Assembly (NCBI GenBank): GCA_017451145.1
Contig: JAFSSG010000003.1
Coordinates: forward strand, 1 to 24,429
DNA: 24,429 nucleotides
Source of the DNA: Clostridia bacterium
GTDB lineage: Bacteria > Bacillota_A > Clostridia > UBA1381
Direction of reading: 5' to 3'
Shown here: piece by piece, positions 16,184 through 24,291 of the stretch
How positions within the stretch are numbered: position 1 is the first letter of the stretch
Layout: each line of letters begins with the position of its first letter
Made by a program: the position numbers and the translations under genes
The notes under the pieces: generated by a model
Seen by the model: the letters and a program-made list of their open reading frames with translations, nothing else
What the model was told of the DNA's origin: nothing
Database searches by the model: none

Positions 16184-19165
16184 ATGAAGAAACTCCTGGC
16201 ATTTTTGCTCGTTTTTTCAATAACCCTGCCCTGTTTTGCTGCAAAAAGCGGCGATATGTCGGAATATTTGTCAAAAGCACAGGCGGACGGCATAATTTTC
16301 GGTGATGAAAAGGGCGTACTGAATGAAGATAAAAAGGCGACAAGAGCGGAATTTTTGGCGATAGCGACAAGGTTTTGGGGACTATCGGGCGGCGAAAATA
16401 TTTTTTCTGATGTGACGGAAGCCGATTGGTTTTGTAAAAGTATAGCCGCCGCAAATTTTTGCGGGATTTTTTCGGGAACGCCTGAGGGCGAGGCGAGACC
16501 TTACGAGCTTATAAAAACGGAGGACGCCGTTTCCATAATCGGACGGTACTATAATGCAACGGCACATAAAGGCAAATATACAGGACTTGCAGAGTATGCG
16601 GAGCACTATTTCGGTTATGCGTTTGAAAACGGACTTTTTTCGTCCTGGAGGCATCTCCCGAATCCGAAACAAAGTGTAACAAAGGGAGAAATAATCGCTC
16701 TTTTTTATGGATACAGAGAAAAAAATGAGCAGACCGACTGTTTTCAAGACGGATATCCCAAGATATCAAAGAATCAGCAGTTTAATTCGCTTTCTGTAGA
16801 TGTTTCGACAAAAACAGATTGCAAAATCTCGTATGCGATAAGCGAAAAGGATGGCAAGGGATATAGCTGGACAGATATTGCCGAGACGCAAAAAGCCGGA
16901 GAAATAAAAACAATATCAATAACGGCAGACATCAATAAGATATACAACCTATATATAAAGGCGGTATCGAAGGAGAACGGAGGCAGCCAAATAATTGAGC
17001 TGTTAAATGTTGCACCGCTTTCCTTTACGCGTGGCGACGGAAGCGAGTCACAGCCGTATGTAATATATTCTGAAATTCAGCTCAGGCAGATTTCCGCATT
17101 TGCGGATAAATCCTTCATTTTGGGCAACAACATAACGGTTTCGGGAGAATGGACGCCGATAAAGAATTTTAAAGGTGTGTTGGACGGCGACGGGTACAGA
17201 ATAGGCGGAATAGCGATAACCGATAACGGTCAAAGGGCGGGACTTTTTGAATCTATCCGTGGCGGAACGGTCAAAAATCTCGCAGCCTTTGCGGATATAA
17301 GCGTAAAGGATACGGCAGGTATAATTGCAGGAGAGAATAACGGCGGTCACATTTTGGGATGCACCGCAACGGGTACCGTTTATGTAAGCGGTGCAAACGG
17401 TGGCGGAATATGCGGTATAAACAAGGGCGAAATAGCCGATTGTCTGTCGGCAGTATATTCGGTAACGGCAGGAAGCTTTGCAGGAGGAATTGCCGGACAA
17501 AATATGGGTGATATCAAAAATTGTCTGTCGGCGGCGGAAACGGTGACCTCCGATATGTATGCAGGAGGAGTGGCAGGTACAAATAACGGTGGATATATTT
17601 CGGGCTGTGTAGCGGCAAATATCGCGGTTTATAATACTATGACATATAACGGCGGAAAAATTTCGACCAACAGAAACGAAGGCGTGATGCGAAACAATTA
17701 CAGCTTTTCCGATATGGTTTCAAATGCCGCCAAAACGGAAATGAACGCTAATTCAAGAAACGGACTTGAAGTGACGTGGGATACGCTTTCGGACGAAAAT
17801 TTCTATTTCGGAATAGGTTGGAACGTAAAGAATTGGAAAGAGGCGAAGAAGGGGTTTAAATTTGTATGCCCAAAAAATACGGCAGAGCCTGTTTTGGAAA
17901 GCGGAAGAACTCCGTATCTGCCTAAAAAAATTGCTTCAGCGGAGGAGCTTATAGGCATAAACAAAAACGGAAAGGGACATTATGTGCTTGTAAGGGACAT
18001 AACCCTTAATGCTCCGTGGAAGACGATAGACTTTAAGGACGGATTTTCGGGAACGCTTGACGGCGACGGTCATACGATATATAACCTCTCACTAAAAGGC
18101 GAAACGGGAATGTTTTCAAATATAACAGGCGGTACGGTAAAAAATCTGCGACTAAAGCAGGTAAACGCGACCTTTAACACAAGCGGAGGCGTCATTTCCG
18201 CATGTAATTACGGCTATATTGAAAACTGTACCGTGTCGGGCGAAATCGCGACTACAAGAGCGGACAGGATAGGCGGAATCACGGCAGAAAATAACGGCAG
18301 AGTTGAAAACTGTAAAGTCAAAGCCGATATAACGGCAAATGTGGATGAGATCACAGTCGGCGGAATATGTGCCGAAAATCTTGGGGTAGTGAGCAAAAGT
18401 GCGTTTTCAGGCACTATAACGGTGTCCGCTGAAAATTCTGCAGTCGGCGGAATATGCGGGGCTGATGCCGAGGGGTATATTTCCGAGAGCTCGGCAAATT
18501 TAAAAATAATAACCGGACAAGGCAGTGCCGTAACGGGCGGAATTTGTGCCGTATCGGAATTTACGCAGGTGTATAAATGTGCATCTATGGGCGAACTAAA
18601 ACAAAAGGGTGCGGACGTTGCGTCAGGCGGAATATGCGGAACGGCTGACGGTGCGACGGTTTATAACTGTTTTTCAAATACAAACATAAGCGTAGAGGCG
18701 GAAAATGCCGAGTTGGGCGGAATTTGTGCGATAGCGGTAGGCTCAAATATCCAGAACACATATGCAACGGGCGAGATTAAAAATGTAGGCAAAAACAGCA
18801 TAGTAGGCGGAATTTGTGGTGAGGCACAGGACTCGTTCATATCGCAGAATGTGGCGTTAAATCCACTTGTTTCGGCAGAAAAGCTGGGTGCAATAGTGGG
18901 CGAATATGAAAACAGCGATGTTGCCGACAATTACAGCTGCAAAAATATGCGAAAAAACAGCAAAACGGCACAGTCGCTTGACAAAAACGGCACAGTAAAG
19001 TCGGAAAAAGAGCTCTTAATTGCGGAATTTTATTTAAAACCGCTGTCAGAAAACGGCGTTTTAGGCTGGGACGAAACGGCGTGGACACAGCAGGAGGGTT
19101 ATTTCTTACCTGTTCTGACCGACACACCGCTTATGGCGAATGTGAAAAATCCCGAATATAAATAG
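16184..19165 (+). CDS. Secreted SLH-domain protein with two GLUG-repeat beta-helix modules
   Basis: A 993-residue exported protein. A signal peptide (residues 1 to about 20, ending CFAA) is followed by three SLH-like motifs (about 25-165), which bind secondary cell-wall polymer; the key TRAE is intact only in the first (KTED and TKGE in the others). After an Ig-like stretch (about 190-280), two modules each begin with a cap containing LDGDG and GGTVKNL. These lead into GLUG-type repeats: four at residues 379 to about 480 (27-28 residues each) and nine at 668 to about 925 (29-30 residues). The repeats read GGICG...xxNC and are rich in cysteine. It is probably an elongated right-handed beta-helix adhesin or structural surface protein; no catalytic domain is visible. 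Start uncertain: GAAAGGA (16164-16170) is 4 nt from GTG 16175 and 13 nt from ATG 16184. Confidence 0.85.
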   Translation: MKKLLAFLLVFSITLPCFAAKSGDMSEYLSKAQADGIIFGDEKGVLNEDKKATRAEFLAIATRFWGLSGGENIFSDVTEADWFCKSIAAANFCGIFSGTPEGEARPYELIKTEDAVSIIGRYYNATAHKGKYTGLAEYAEHYFGYAFENGLFSSWRHLPNPKQSVTKGEIIALFYGYREKNEQTDCFQDGYPKISKNQQFNSLSVDVSTKTDCKISYAISEKDGKGYSWTDIAETQKAGEIKTISITADINKIYNLYIKAVSKENGGSQIIELLNVAPLSFTRGDGSESQPYVIYSEIQLRQISAFADKSFILGNNITVSGEWTPIKNFKGVLDGDGYRIGGIAITDNGQRAGLFESIRGGTVKNLAAFADISVKDTAGIIAGENNGGHILGCTATGTVYVSGANGGGICGINKGEIADCLSAVYSVTAGSFAGGIAGQNMGDIKNCLSAAETVTSDMYAGGVAGTNNGGYISGCVAANIAVYNTMTYNGGKISTNRNEGVMRNNYSFSDMVSNAAKTEMNANSRNGLEVTWDTLSDENFYFGIGWNVKNWKEAKKGFKFVCPKNTAEPVLESGRTPYLPKKIASAEELIGINKNGKGHYVLVRDITLNAPWKTIDFKDGFSGTLDGDGHTIYNLSLKGETGMFSNITGGTVKNLRLKQVNATFNTSGGVISACNYGYIENCTVSGEIATTRADRIGGITAENNGRVENCKVKADITANVDEITVGGICAENLGVVSKSAFSGTITVSAENSAVGGICGADAEGYISESSANLKIITGQGSAVTGGICAVSEFTQVYKCASMGELKQKGADVASGGICGTADGATVYNCFSNTNISVEAENAELGGICAIAVGSNIQNTYATGEIKNVGKNSIVGGICGEAQDSFISQNVALNPLVSAEKLGAIVGEYENSDVADNYSCKNMRKNSKTAQSLDKNGTVKSEKELLIAEFYLKPLSENGVLGWDETAWTQQEGYFLPVLTDTPLMANVKNPEYK
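17318..17644 (+). repeat. GLUG repeat block 1 (four coding repeats)
   Basis: Glycine-pair codons of the repeat core begin at 17318, 17402, 17483 and 17564, giving periods of 84, 81 and 81 nt. The second and third repeats share the stretch TTGTCTGTCGGC, suggesting recent duplication. Confidence 0.8.
18185..18967 (+). repeat. GLUG repeat block 2 (nine coding repeats)
   Basis: Repeat cores begin at 18185, 18272, 18359, 18446, 18536, 18626, 18716, 18806 and 18887, with periods of 87, 87, 87, 90, 90, 90, 90 and 81 nt. The core GGCGGAAT(A/T)TG(C/T) encoding GGIC is nearly identical in six of them. Confidence 0.85.
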
Positions 19166-19166
19166 C

Positions 19167-19217
19167 AAAAAAGCAGGTAAATGCTTCTAAGACGGGGCAT
19201 AATTACCTGCTTTTTTT
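19167..19217 (+). terminator. Rho-independent terminator after the SLH-GLUG gene
   Basis: A 14-bp perfect stem runs from AAAAAAGCAGGTAA (19167-19180) to TTACCTGCTTTTTT (19203-19216), with an extra ATGC/GCAT pairing inside and a seven-T run. It starts 1 nt after the stop codon. Confidence 0.9.
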
Positions 19218-19229
19218 GAAAAATAAATC

Positions 19230-19258
19230 TTGCAGTTTGTGTGTTGGTATGTTAAACT
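19230..19258 (+). promoter_or_regulatory. Probable promoter for the SLH-M15 peptidase gene
   Basis: TTGCAG (19230-19235), a 17-bp spacer, and TAAACT (19253-19258), preceded by TGT as an extended -10. It is a weaker match than the others, but well placed between the terminator and the gene. Confidence 0.5.
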
Positions 19259-19291
19259 AAAATCGGAAACTGTGAAAAAGGGTGAATGACG

Positions 19292-20707
19292 GTGAAAAAA
19301 ATCATAATAACACTTATTATAGTATTTTCCGCGTTTTTGGAAACGGCAAATGCGGCGGAAATGTCCGAATGGGCAAAGGGCGATTATTCTTCGGCGAGTG
19401 AAAAGGGACTTATACCAATGAGCATTGCGGTAAATAATCTTACCGATAATGTAACAAGGGGTGAGTTTTGCAATCTTGCGATGAATATGTTCGACACGCT
19501 CTACAAGGGCGATGTAAAGCTTTTCGATTGTCCGTTTACCGATTGTAATGACGATTACATAGTAAAGGCATATTCGCTCGGCATTGTTCATGGGAAAACC
19601 GAAACCGAATTTTGCCCGTTTGACTCCATAACAAGACAGGAAATGGCGAAAATCCTTGTAAATGTGCTTGAAACGGCAGGGAAGAAGCTGACAGTTTCAA
19701 ACAGTAAAGACGAAAAGGCGTACAGCTATGCGGACTTTTCCGATGTTGCAAGTTGGGCGGTCCTCGATTTTATTAAGGTAATAAAATACGGGATTATGAG
19801 CGGAGTGTCCGAAACGGAGCTGTACCCCAATGCAAATGCGACGAGAGAACAAGCTGTCGCAATAGCAAACCGCAGTGTAGAAAAGTTCAAACCGAATGCG
19901 ACCGTTTACGCAAAACCGAAGCTCACGAATATGGAAAACGGAGCCGAAGTATCGAATAATCTGTCGGTCACATGGGACAAGAACAGCTCTGCGGAAGAGT
20001 ACATAATAATCGTAAAGGACGAGGACTGCAATATGATTGACATATGCACCTCTGTTATAAATCAGGCAGGAATAAGCACAGAAAATTTTGACAAGGGCAA
20101 AAGATATACCATAACGGTTGCGGAGGTTTCGGACAAAACGGTATTTTCCGATGCCGTCGAGGTCATCTATGACGAGGAAGAGGAACGGTTCGAGATAAAC
20201 ACGGTCAGCGATAAATATCGGCGTGTTTTCCCAAACGGTACGCCCTTTAAAACGAAGGAAGATGCCGATGTGAATATGGCGACGGTGCAAGTGCCTGTAT
20301 GGAGTTTAAACGGCAACGGCACGAAGACTTCCTCAAAAATGGAGCTTGTGGTTAACGCAAATTTAGCGGCCGATGTCGTAAAAATTTTCACCGAGATTTT
20401 TGAAGATGCCGAGCAGTTTCCGATTAAAAATGTTGGCGGATACAGTTGGCGTAATACCGCTATGGGCAAGATTTCGGAGCATAGCTACGGGACTTGTATC
20501 GATATAAACAGTGACGAGAACTATTACTGCTATGCCGACACGGGCAAAGCGATAGTGGGCAGTTTCTGGAAACCGTTGGAAAACCCATATTCAATCACGC
20601 CCGACGGCTCGGTTGTCCGCACCTTTGCCAAATACGGCTGGGCATGGGGCGGTAACGCATGGACAAGGTTACATGATTATATGCATTTCACCTACCTTGG
20701 AAACTGA
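19292..20707 (+). CDS. SLH-anchored M15-family peptidoglycan peptidase
   Basis: A 471-residue secreted enzyme. A signal peptide (1 to about 21, ending ANA) precedes three SLH motifs (about 24-195) with VTRGE, ITRQE and ATREQ, the wall-polymer anchor. A beta-sandwich linker resembling Fn3/Ig follows (about 205-295). The C-terminal domain (about 330-471) is a zinc peptidase of the M15 (VanY/endolysin, DD- or LD-peptidase) type. Likely zinc ligands are H397 and D404 in SEHSYGTCIDIN and H465 in HDYMHF, with D462 as probable catalytic base. It should trim peptide side chains or cross-links in the wall. I chose GTG 19292 because AAGGGTGA ends 6 nt upstream; the ATG at 19286 directly abuts that site and would give 473 residues. 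Whether it is a carboxypeptidase or endopeptidase cannot be told. Confidence 0.9.
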   Translation: MKKIIITLIIVFSAFLETANAAEMSEWAKGDYSSASEKGLIPMSIAVNNLTDNVTRGEFCNLAMNMFDTLYKGDVKLFDCPFTDCNDDYIVKAYSLGIVHGKTETEFCPFDSITRQEMAKILVNVLETAGKKLTVSNSKDEKAYSYADFSDVASWAVLDFIKVIKYGIMSGVSETELYPNANATREQAVAIANRSVEKFKPNATVYAKPKLTNMENGAEVSNNLSVTWDKNSSAEEYIIIVKDEDCNMIDICTSVINQAGISTENFDKGKRYTITVAEVSDKTVFSDAVEVIYDEEEERFEINTVSDKYRRVFPNGTPFKTKEDADVNMATVQVPVWSLNGNGTKTSSKMELVVNANLAADVVKIFTEIFEDAEQFPIKNVGGYSWRNTAMGKISEHSYGTCIDINSDENYYCYADTGKAIVGSFWKPLENPYSITPDGSVVRTFAKYGWAWGGNAWTRLHDYMHFTYLGN

Positions 20708-20717
20708 TTGACTTGTT

Positions 20718-20802
20718 AAAATCGCCCACAGCACTACTTTTCGTTCGGGGCAGTACACATGTACGGCACCGCTCACTCAAAATAGCACTGTGAGCGATTT
20801 TT
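20718..20802. repeat. 84-nt imperfect palindrome (hairpin element), possible terminator
   Basis: Two 19-nt arms (20718-20736 and 20783-20801) pair except at three positions, and all three become G-U wobbles if the minus strand is transcribed. An inner hairpin around GTACACATGTAC (20753-20764) lies in the loop. The right arm ends in ATTTTT, so it may also terminate the upstream peptidase gene. No target-site duplication or transposase was seen. Confidence 0.65.
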
Positions 20803-20902
20803 CCTGCGTCAATGGCGAAGCGGTACGCCGTAGCCAAAAAGGACAGCAATTCTCAATATTTTTCTTACGTAAAGCAAAGATATATTTGAAAAGCACACTA
20901 AA
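20802..20902. other. Non-coding stretch between the hairpin element and the second terminator
   Basis: Nothing recognisable as a gene. One frame stays open from 20712 to the TAA at 20947-20949, but it has no ATG, no ribosome binding site, and runs through both hairpins. Part of a structured 3' UTR or a dispersed intergenic repeat is possible. Confidence 0.4.
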
Positions 20903-20927
20903 CAGCGGTGATTACCGCTGCTTTTTT
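20903..20927 (+). terminator. Canonical Rho-independent terminator, 200 nt beyond the nearest stop codon
   Basis: A 7-bp stem, CAGCGGT / ACCGCTG (20903-20909 and 20914-20920), encloses a GATT loop and is followed by C and six T. The nearest upstream gene ends at 20707. Confidence 0.8.
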
Positions 20928-20940
20928 GTCAATATTGCTA

Positions 20941-20969
20941 TTGTATAATCAAAAAAAATGTGATAAAAT
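20941..20969 (+). promoter_or_regulatory. Probable promoter for typA-yhbY-nadD
   Basis: TTGTAT (20941-20946), a 17-bp spacer, and TAAAAT (20964-20969), preceded by TGA as an extended -10. A perfect TATAAT at 20944-20949 has no -35 at proper spacing, so it is less likely to be used. Confidence 0.5.
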
Positions 20970-21002
20970 GGAAAAACAATGTGATTTACAGGGGGAATAC
21001 GG

Positions 21003-22826
21003 ATGACAAACCGTGAAAATATAAGAAATATCGCGATAATCGCACACGTTGACCACGGCAAAACGACCTTGGTTGATGCGATGTTAAAGCAATGCGGTAT
21101 TTTTCGTGATAATGAGCAGGTAGAAGAGCGTGTTATGGACTCGAACGACTTAGAGCGTGAGCGGGGTATAACAATTCTTGCAAAAAATACTGCCCTTTAT
21201 TACAAGGACACAAAGATAAACATAATCGACACTCCCGGTCACGCCGATTTTGGCGGAGAGGTAGAACGTGGACTTGAAATGGCGGACGGCGTCCTGCTGT
21301 TAGTCGATGCTTTTGAGGGCTGTATGCCACAAACGAGGTTTGTGCTTTCCAAAGCGTTGGCACTTGACTTAAAGCCTATAATAGTAGTAAACAAGGTTGA
21401 CCGCCCAAACGCAAGACCTTACGAGGTTGTCGATGAAGTTCTGGAGCTTTTTATTGATTTGGGAGCGAGTGAGGAACAGCTTGACACGCCCGTGATTTTT
21501 GCATCCGGCAGGGACGGTTGGGCGACTGCGGAATACTCGCCCGAAAAGCCGTCGGACGATTTAAAGGAGCTGTTTGACCTGATTGTAAAGGAAATCCCCT
21601 GTCCGAAATGTGAAGATGACGGGCCGTTCCAGATGCTTGTTTCAAACATTGATTATGACGAATACACGGGCAGAATTGCAGTCGGAAAAATCCAGAGGGG
21701 AACGGTCAAAACGGGTATGCCACTTATCGTATGCAAACCTGACGGCAAAACTCTTCACGGGAAAGTGGTAAAGCTCTACACCTTTTCGGGACTTTCCAAA
21801 GCGGAGGCAGACGAGCTGGGTGCAGGAGATGTTGTGGCGATTTCGGGCATAACGGGCATAAATATCGGTGATACTTTATGTGATGTAAACGCTCCCGAGC
21901 CACTTCCGTTTGTGAAAATAGACGAGCCTGTGCTTTCTATGACCTTCAGCGTAAACGATTCACCTTTTGCGGGGCAGGACGGAAAATTTGTAACGTCTCG
22001 GCATTTGCGGGACAGACTTTTCCGTGAGCTTGACTCCAACATAAGCCTAAGAGTTGAGGAAACAGACTCTACAGAGGCGTTTGTCGTATCAGGCAGAGGA
22101 GAACTGCATCTTTCGGTGCTTATTGAAAATATGCGTCGGGAAGGGTATGAATTCCAGGTATCAAACCCGGTCGTAATATATAAAACCATAGACGGAGTAA
22201 AATGTGAGCCGATAGAACGGCTTACGGTAGATGTTCCCGAAGAATTTACGGGAGTCATAATGGACGGAATTATCGCAAGGCGTGGCGAACTTGTGAATAT
22301 GACGCCGTCTGCACAAAGCTATACAAGGCTTGAATTCCTCATTCCGTCAAGGGGACTTATCGGCTACCGCAGCGAGATGCTTACGCAAACCAAGGGCACA
22401 GGCATAATAAACAGCATTTTGGAAAGCTACGAGCCGTACAAGGGCGAAATCAAACAGCGGAACAGAGGAACTCTGATTGCATGGGAAACAGGCACAAGCA
22501 TAACCTACGGACTTTACAATGCACAGGAGCGGGGAACTCTCTTTATCGGTGCAGGAGTTGAGGTTTACGAGGGCATGATAGTCGGCGAAAATGCAAGGAA
22601 CGAAGATATCGTAGTAAATGTGTGCAAGAGAAAACACGCGACAAATACGAGGGCGTCAGGTTCGGACGATGCGTTAAAGCTTACTCCGCCCAAGAGCTTG
22701 TCATTGGAGCAATGCCTTGACTTCATAGCGGATGACGAGCTTTTGGAGGTAACGCCGAAGCATATGCGAATGAGAAAGAAAATATTAAAAACCGATCTCC
22801 GTGCGAAAGCGAAAGCAAGGGCGTAA
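21003..22826 (+). CDS. typA: Ribosome-associated translational GTPase TypA/BipA
   Basis: A 607-residue GTPase of the EF-G/LepA family that binds the ribosome and assists 50S assembly under stress and cold. The G domain shows G1 [10 protein letters not shown]2 ERGITI, G3 [10 protein letters not shown] and G4 NKVDRP. Domains II, III and V and the TypA-specific C-terminal domain follow, with [20 protein letters not shown] and a basic tail. Length is normal (E. coli 607). The ATG follows AGGGGGA. yhbY lies 12 nt downstream, so the two ribosome-biogenesis genes appear co-transcribed. Confidence 0.97.
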   Translation: MTNRENIRNIAIIAHVDHGKTTLVDAMLKQCGIFRDNEQVEERVMDSNDLERERGITILAKNTALYYKDTKINIIDTPGHADFGGEVERGLEMADGVLLLVDAFEGCMPQTRFVLSKALALDLKPIIVVNKVDRPNARPYEVVDEVLELFIDLGASEEQLDTPVIFASGRDGWATAEYSPEKPSDDLKELFDLIVKEIPCPKCEDDGPFQMLVSNIDYDEYTGRIAVGKIQRGTVKTGMPLIVCKPDGKTLHGKVVKLYTFSGLSKAEADELGAGDVVAISGITGINIGDTLCDVNAPEPLPFVKIDEPVLSMTFSVNDSPFAGQDGKFVTSRHLRDRLFRELDSNISLRVEETDSTEAFVVSGRGELHLSVLIENMRREGYEFQVSNPVVIYKTIDGVKCEPIERLTVDVPEEFTGVIMDGIIARRGELVNMTPSAQSYTRLEFLIPSRGLIGYRSEMLTQTKGTGIINSILESYEPYKGEIKQRNRGTLIAWETGTSITYGLYNAQERGTLFIGAGVEVYEGMIVGENARNEDIVVNVCKRKHATNTRASGSDDALKLTPPKSLSLEQCLDFIADDELLEVTPKHMRMRKKILKTDLRAKAKARA

Positions 22827-22838
22827 AGGAGGAAGTAT

Positions 22839-23144
22839 ATGTTAACGAGTAAACAACGTGCGTTTTTAAGGAAACAGGCAAACGGACTTGATCCGATTTT
22901 CCAGATAGGCAAGGGCGGAATTACCGACGAGGTAATAACGCAACTTGCACTTGCGTTGGAGTCGAGAGAGCTTATAAAGGTGCACATTTTGGAAACAGCA
23001 CTTCTGGATACAAAAGAAGCCGTAAACGAGGTTGCAAAACGGCTTAAGGCCGAGCCTGTTCAGGCGATAGGCTCGAAAATCGTCATTTACAAACGTGCGA
23101 ATAAGGAGAAAAACAGAAAAATCGAACTGCCCAAGACTAAATAG
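22839..23144 (+). CDS. yhbY: Ribosome assembly RNA-binding protein YhbY (CRM domain)
   Basis: A 101-residue single-domain CRM protein that binds 23S rRNA precursors in the maturing 50S subunit. The start LTSKQRAFLRKQA, the GKGGITDEV loop (the family GxxG-type motif), and LESRELIKVHIL are diagnostic. A perfect AAGGAGG site (22826-22832) lies 6 nt before the ATG, which is stronger than most in this window. In Bacillus the homologue (yqeI) lies directly before nadD and yqeK, and the same order is kept here. Confidence 0.96.
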   Translation: MLTSKQRAFLRKQANGLDPIFQIGKGGITDEVITQLALALESRELIKVHILETALLDTKEAVNEVAKRLKAEPVQAIGSKIVIYKRANKEKNRKIELPKTK

Positions 23145-23168
23145 TTTTTTAGAAAATGGTAATGAAAA

Positions 23169-24287
23169 ATGAGCAAAATAGGAATTTTCGGCGGGACATT
23201 TAACCCCATCCATAACGGACATATAGAAATTGCACGTCGTGCAAAGGAACAATTCGGACTTTGCAAGGTGATTTTTTTGACGAGCGGGAATCCTCCGCAC
23301 AAAACAAATATGCAAATTCTTGACGCAAAAATCCGACATATTATGGTAAAACGTGCGATTGACGGCATAGACGGGTTTTGCCCGTGTGACTGGGAAATAA
23401 AAAGAAGTGAGCTGTCATATACGCGGGACGCCCTGCTGAATTTTAAGGAAATTTTCCCAAAAGATGAGCTTTATTTCATAATCGGCGGAGATTCTTTGCG
23501 GGATTTTGATAAATGGTATAAACCGCAGGAAATTTTGAAGCTGTGCACGATTTTGGTTTATGACAGGAAGGAAGGCATATCTGGCTCTGATTTTGCAAAG
23601 CATATCAAAGGCGACAGAATAGACATTTCTTCAAGTGAAATACGTGAGAGCATAAAAAACGGAATAAGCGTTGCTGACAAATTGCCGAAAACGGTTTATG
23701 AATTCATAGAAAGAAACGAAATATACAGGTGCGTTCCCGACTTTGAGGCAAAGCTAAAAACAATGCTTACGCCCGAACGCTTTTTGCACAGCCTCGGTGT
23801 TCGTGATATGGCAAAGGAACTCGCAAATATTTTCGGAGCGGACGAAAAAAAGGCGGAAATTGCAGGACTTTTGCACGATAATGCCAAAAACATGAGCGAC
23901 CTATACGGCCGTTGTGCCGATTTAGAGGTCGAGCTTGATGAATTTGAGAGGGAAAACCCTAAGCTAATTCACGCTCCGCTGGGCAGCGAAACGGCAAAAT
24001 GCATTTTCGGCATAACCGACAGCGATATTATAAACGCTATAAGGTGGCATACGGTAGGAAGACCTGATATGCGCCTTTTGGAGAAAATAGTTTTTGTTTC
24101 GGACCTTACCGAAAGGGGCAGGAAATTCCCCGACATAGAAAAAATAAGGGAAATTGCAAAACAAAATGTTGATATGGCGGTTTATGAGTGCGTAAAGGCG
24201 ACGGTGGAAGTGAACAGGGGGCGTGGTTTTGCCATTCACCCGAATGCAATAAAAATCATTTCCGAATTTGAAAAAAATTATATATAA
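23169..24287 (+). CDS. NadD-YqeK fusion: nicotinate-nucleotide adenylyltransferase plus HD-domain Ap4A hydrolase
   Basis: A 372-residue two-domain protein. Residues 1 to about 190 are NadD, with GGTFNPIHNGH (8-18, nucleotidyltransferase HxGH motif), GGDSLRDFDKWY, and ISSSEIR (153-159); it makes deamido-NAD from NaMN and ATP. Residues from about 195 to 372 are a complete YqeK HD domain with the metal ligands H207, H236/D237, H268, H294 and D312; YqeK proteins hydrolyse diadenosine tetraphosphate to ADP. In Bacillus these are two adjacent genes. The frame is continuous with no stop or frameshift at the junction. Only a weak ribosome binding site precedes the ATG. rsfS, often next, is absent; a new promoter follows. 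Confidence 0.94.
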   Translation: MSKIGIFGGTFNPIHNGHIEIARRAKEQFGLCKVIFLTSGNPPHKTNMQILDAKIRHIMVKRAIDGIDGFCPCDWEIKRSELSYTRDALLNFKEIFPKDELYFIIGGDSLRDFDKWYKPQEILKLCTILVYDRKEGISGSDFAKHIKGDRIDISSSEIRESIKNGISVADKLPKTVYEFIERNEIYRCVPDFEAKLKTMLTPERFLHSLGVRDMAKELANIFGADEKKAEIAGLLHDNAKNMSDLYGRCADLEVELDEFERENPKLIHAPLGSETAKCIFGITDSDIINAIRWHTVGRPDMRLLEKIVFVSDLTERGRKFPDIEKIREIAKQNVDMAVYECVKATVEVNRGRGFAIHPNAIKIISEFEKNYI

Positions 24288-24291
24288 ACCC

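Noticed and set aside
17318..18967. Regular 81-90 nt repeats as a CRISPR-like or VNTR non-coding array
   Set aside because: Repeats are in frame within one long coding sequence and encode GLUG motifs; there is no constant repeat with unique spacers.
15713..20707. VanZ-like and VanY-like (M15) proteins near each other as a glycopeptide-resistance cluster
   Set aside because: No VanH, VanA/B ligase, VanX or VanRS genes are present; the M15 protein has an SLH anchor and the two genes have separate promoters.
20790..20949. A 53-codon GTG-started open frame in the intergenic region
   Set aside because: No ribosome binding site, it spans a terminator hairpin, and no recognised protein family; more likely chance or part of a repeat.
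20944..20949. Perfect TATAAT as the typA -10 box
   Set aside because: The only nearby -35-like TTGTCA (20926-20931) is 12 bp away; the TTGTAT/TAAAAT pair at 17 bp with TGA fits better, although this hexamer could still contribute.
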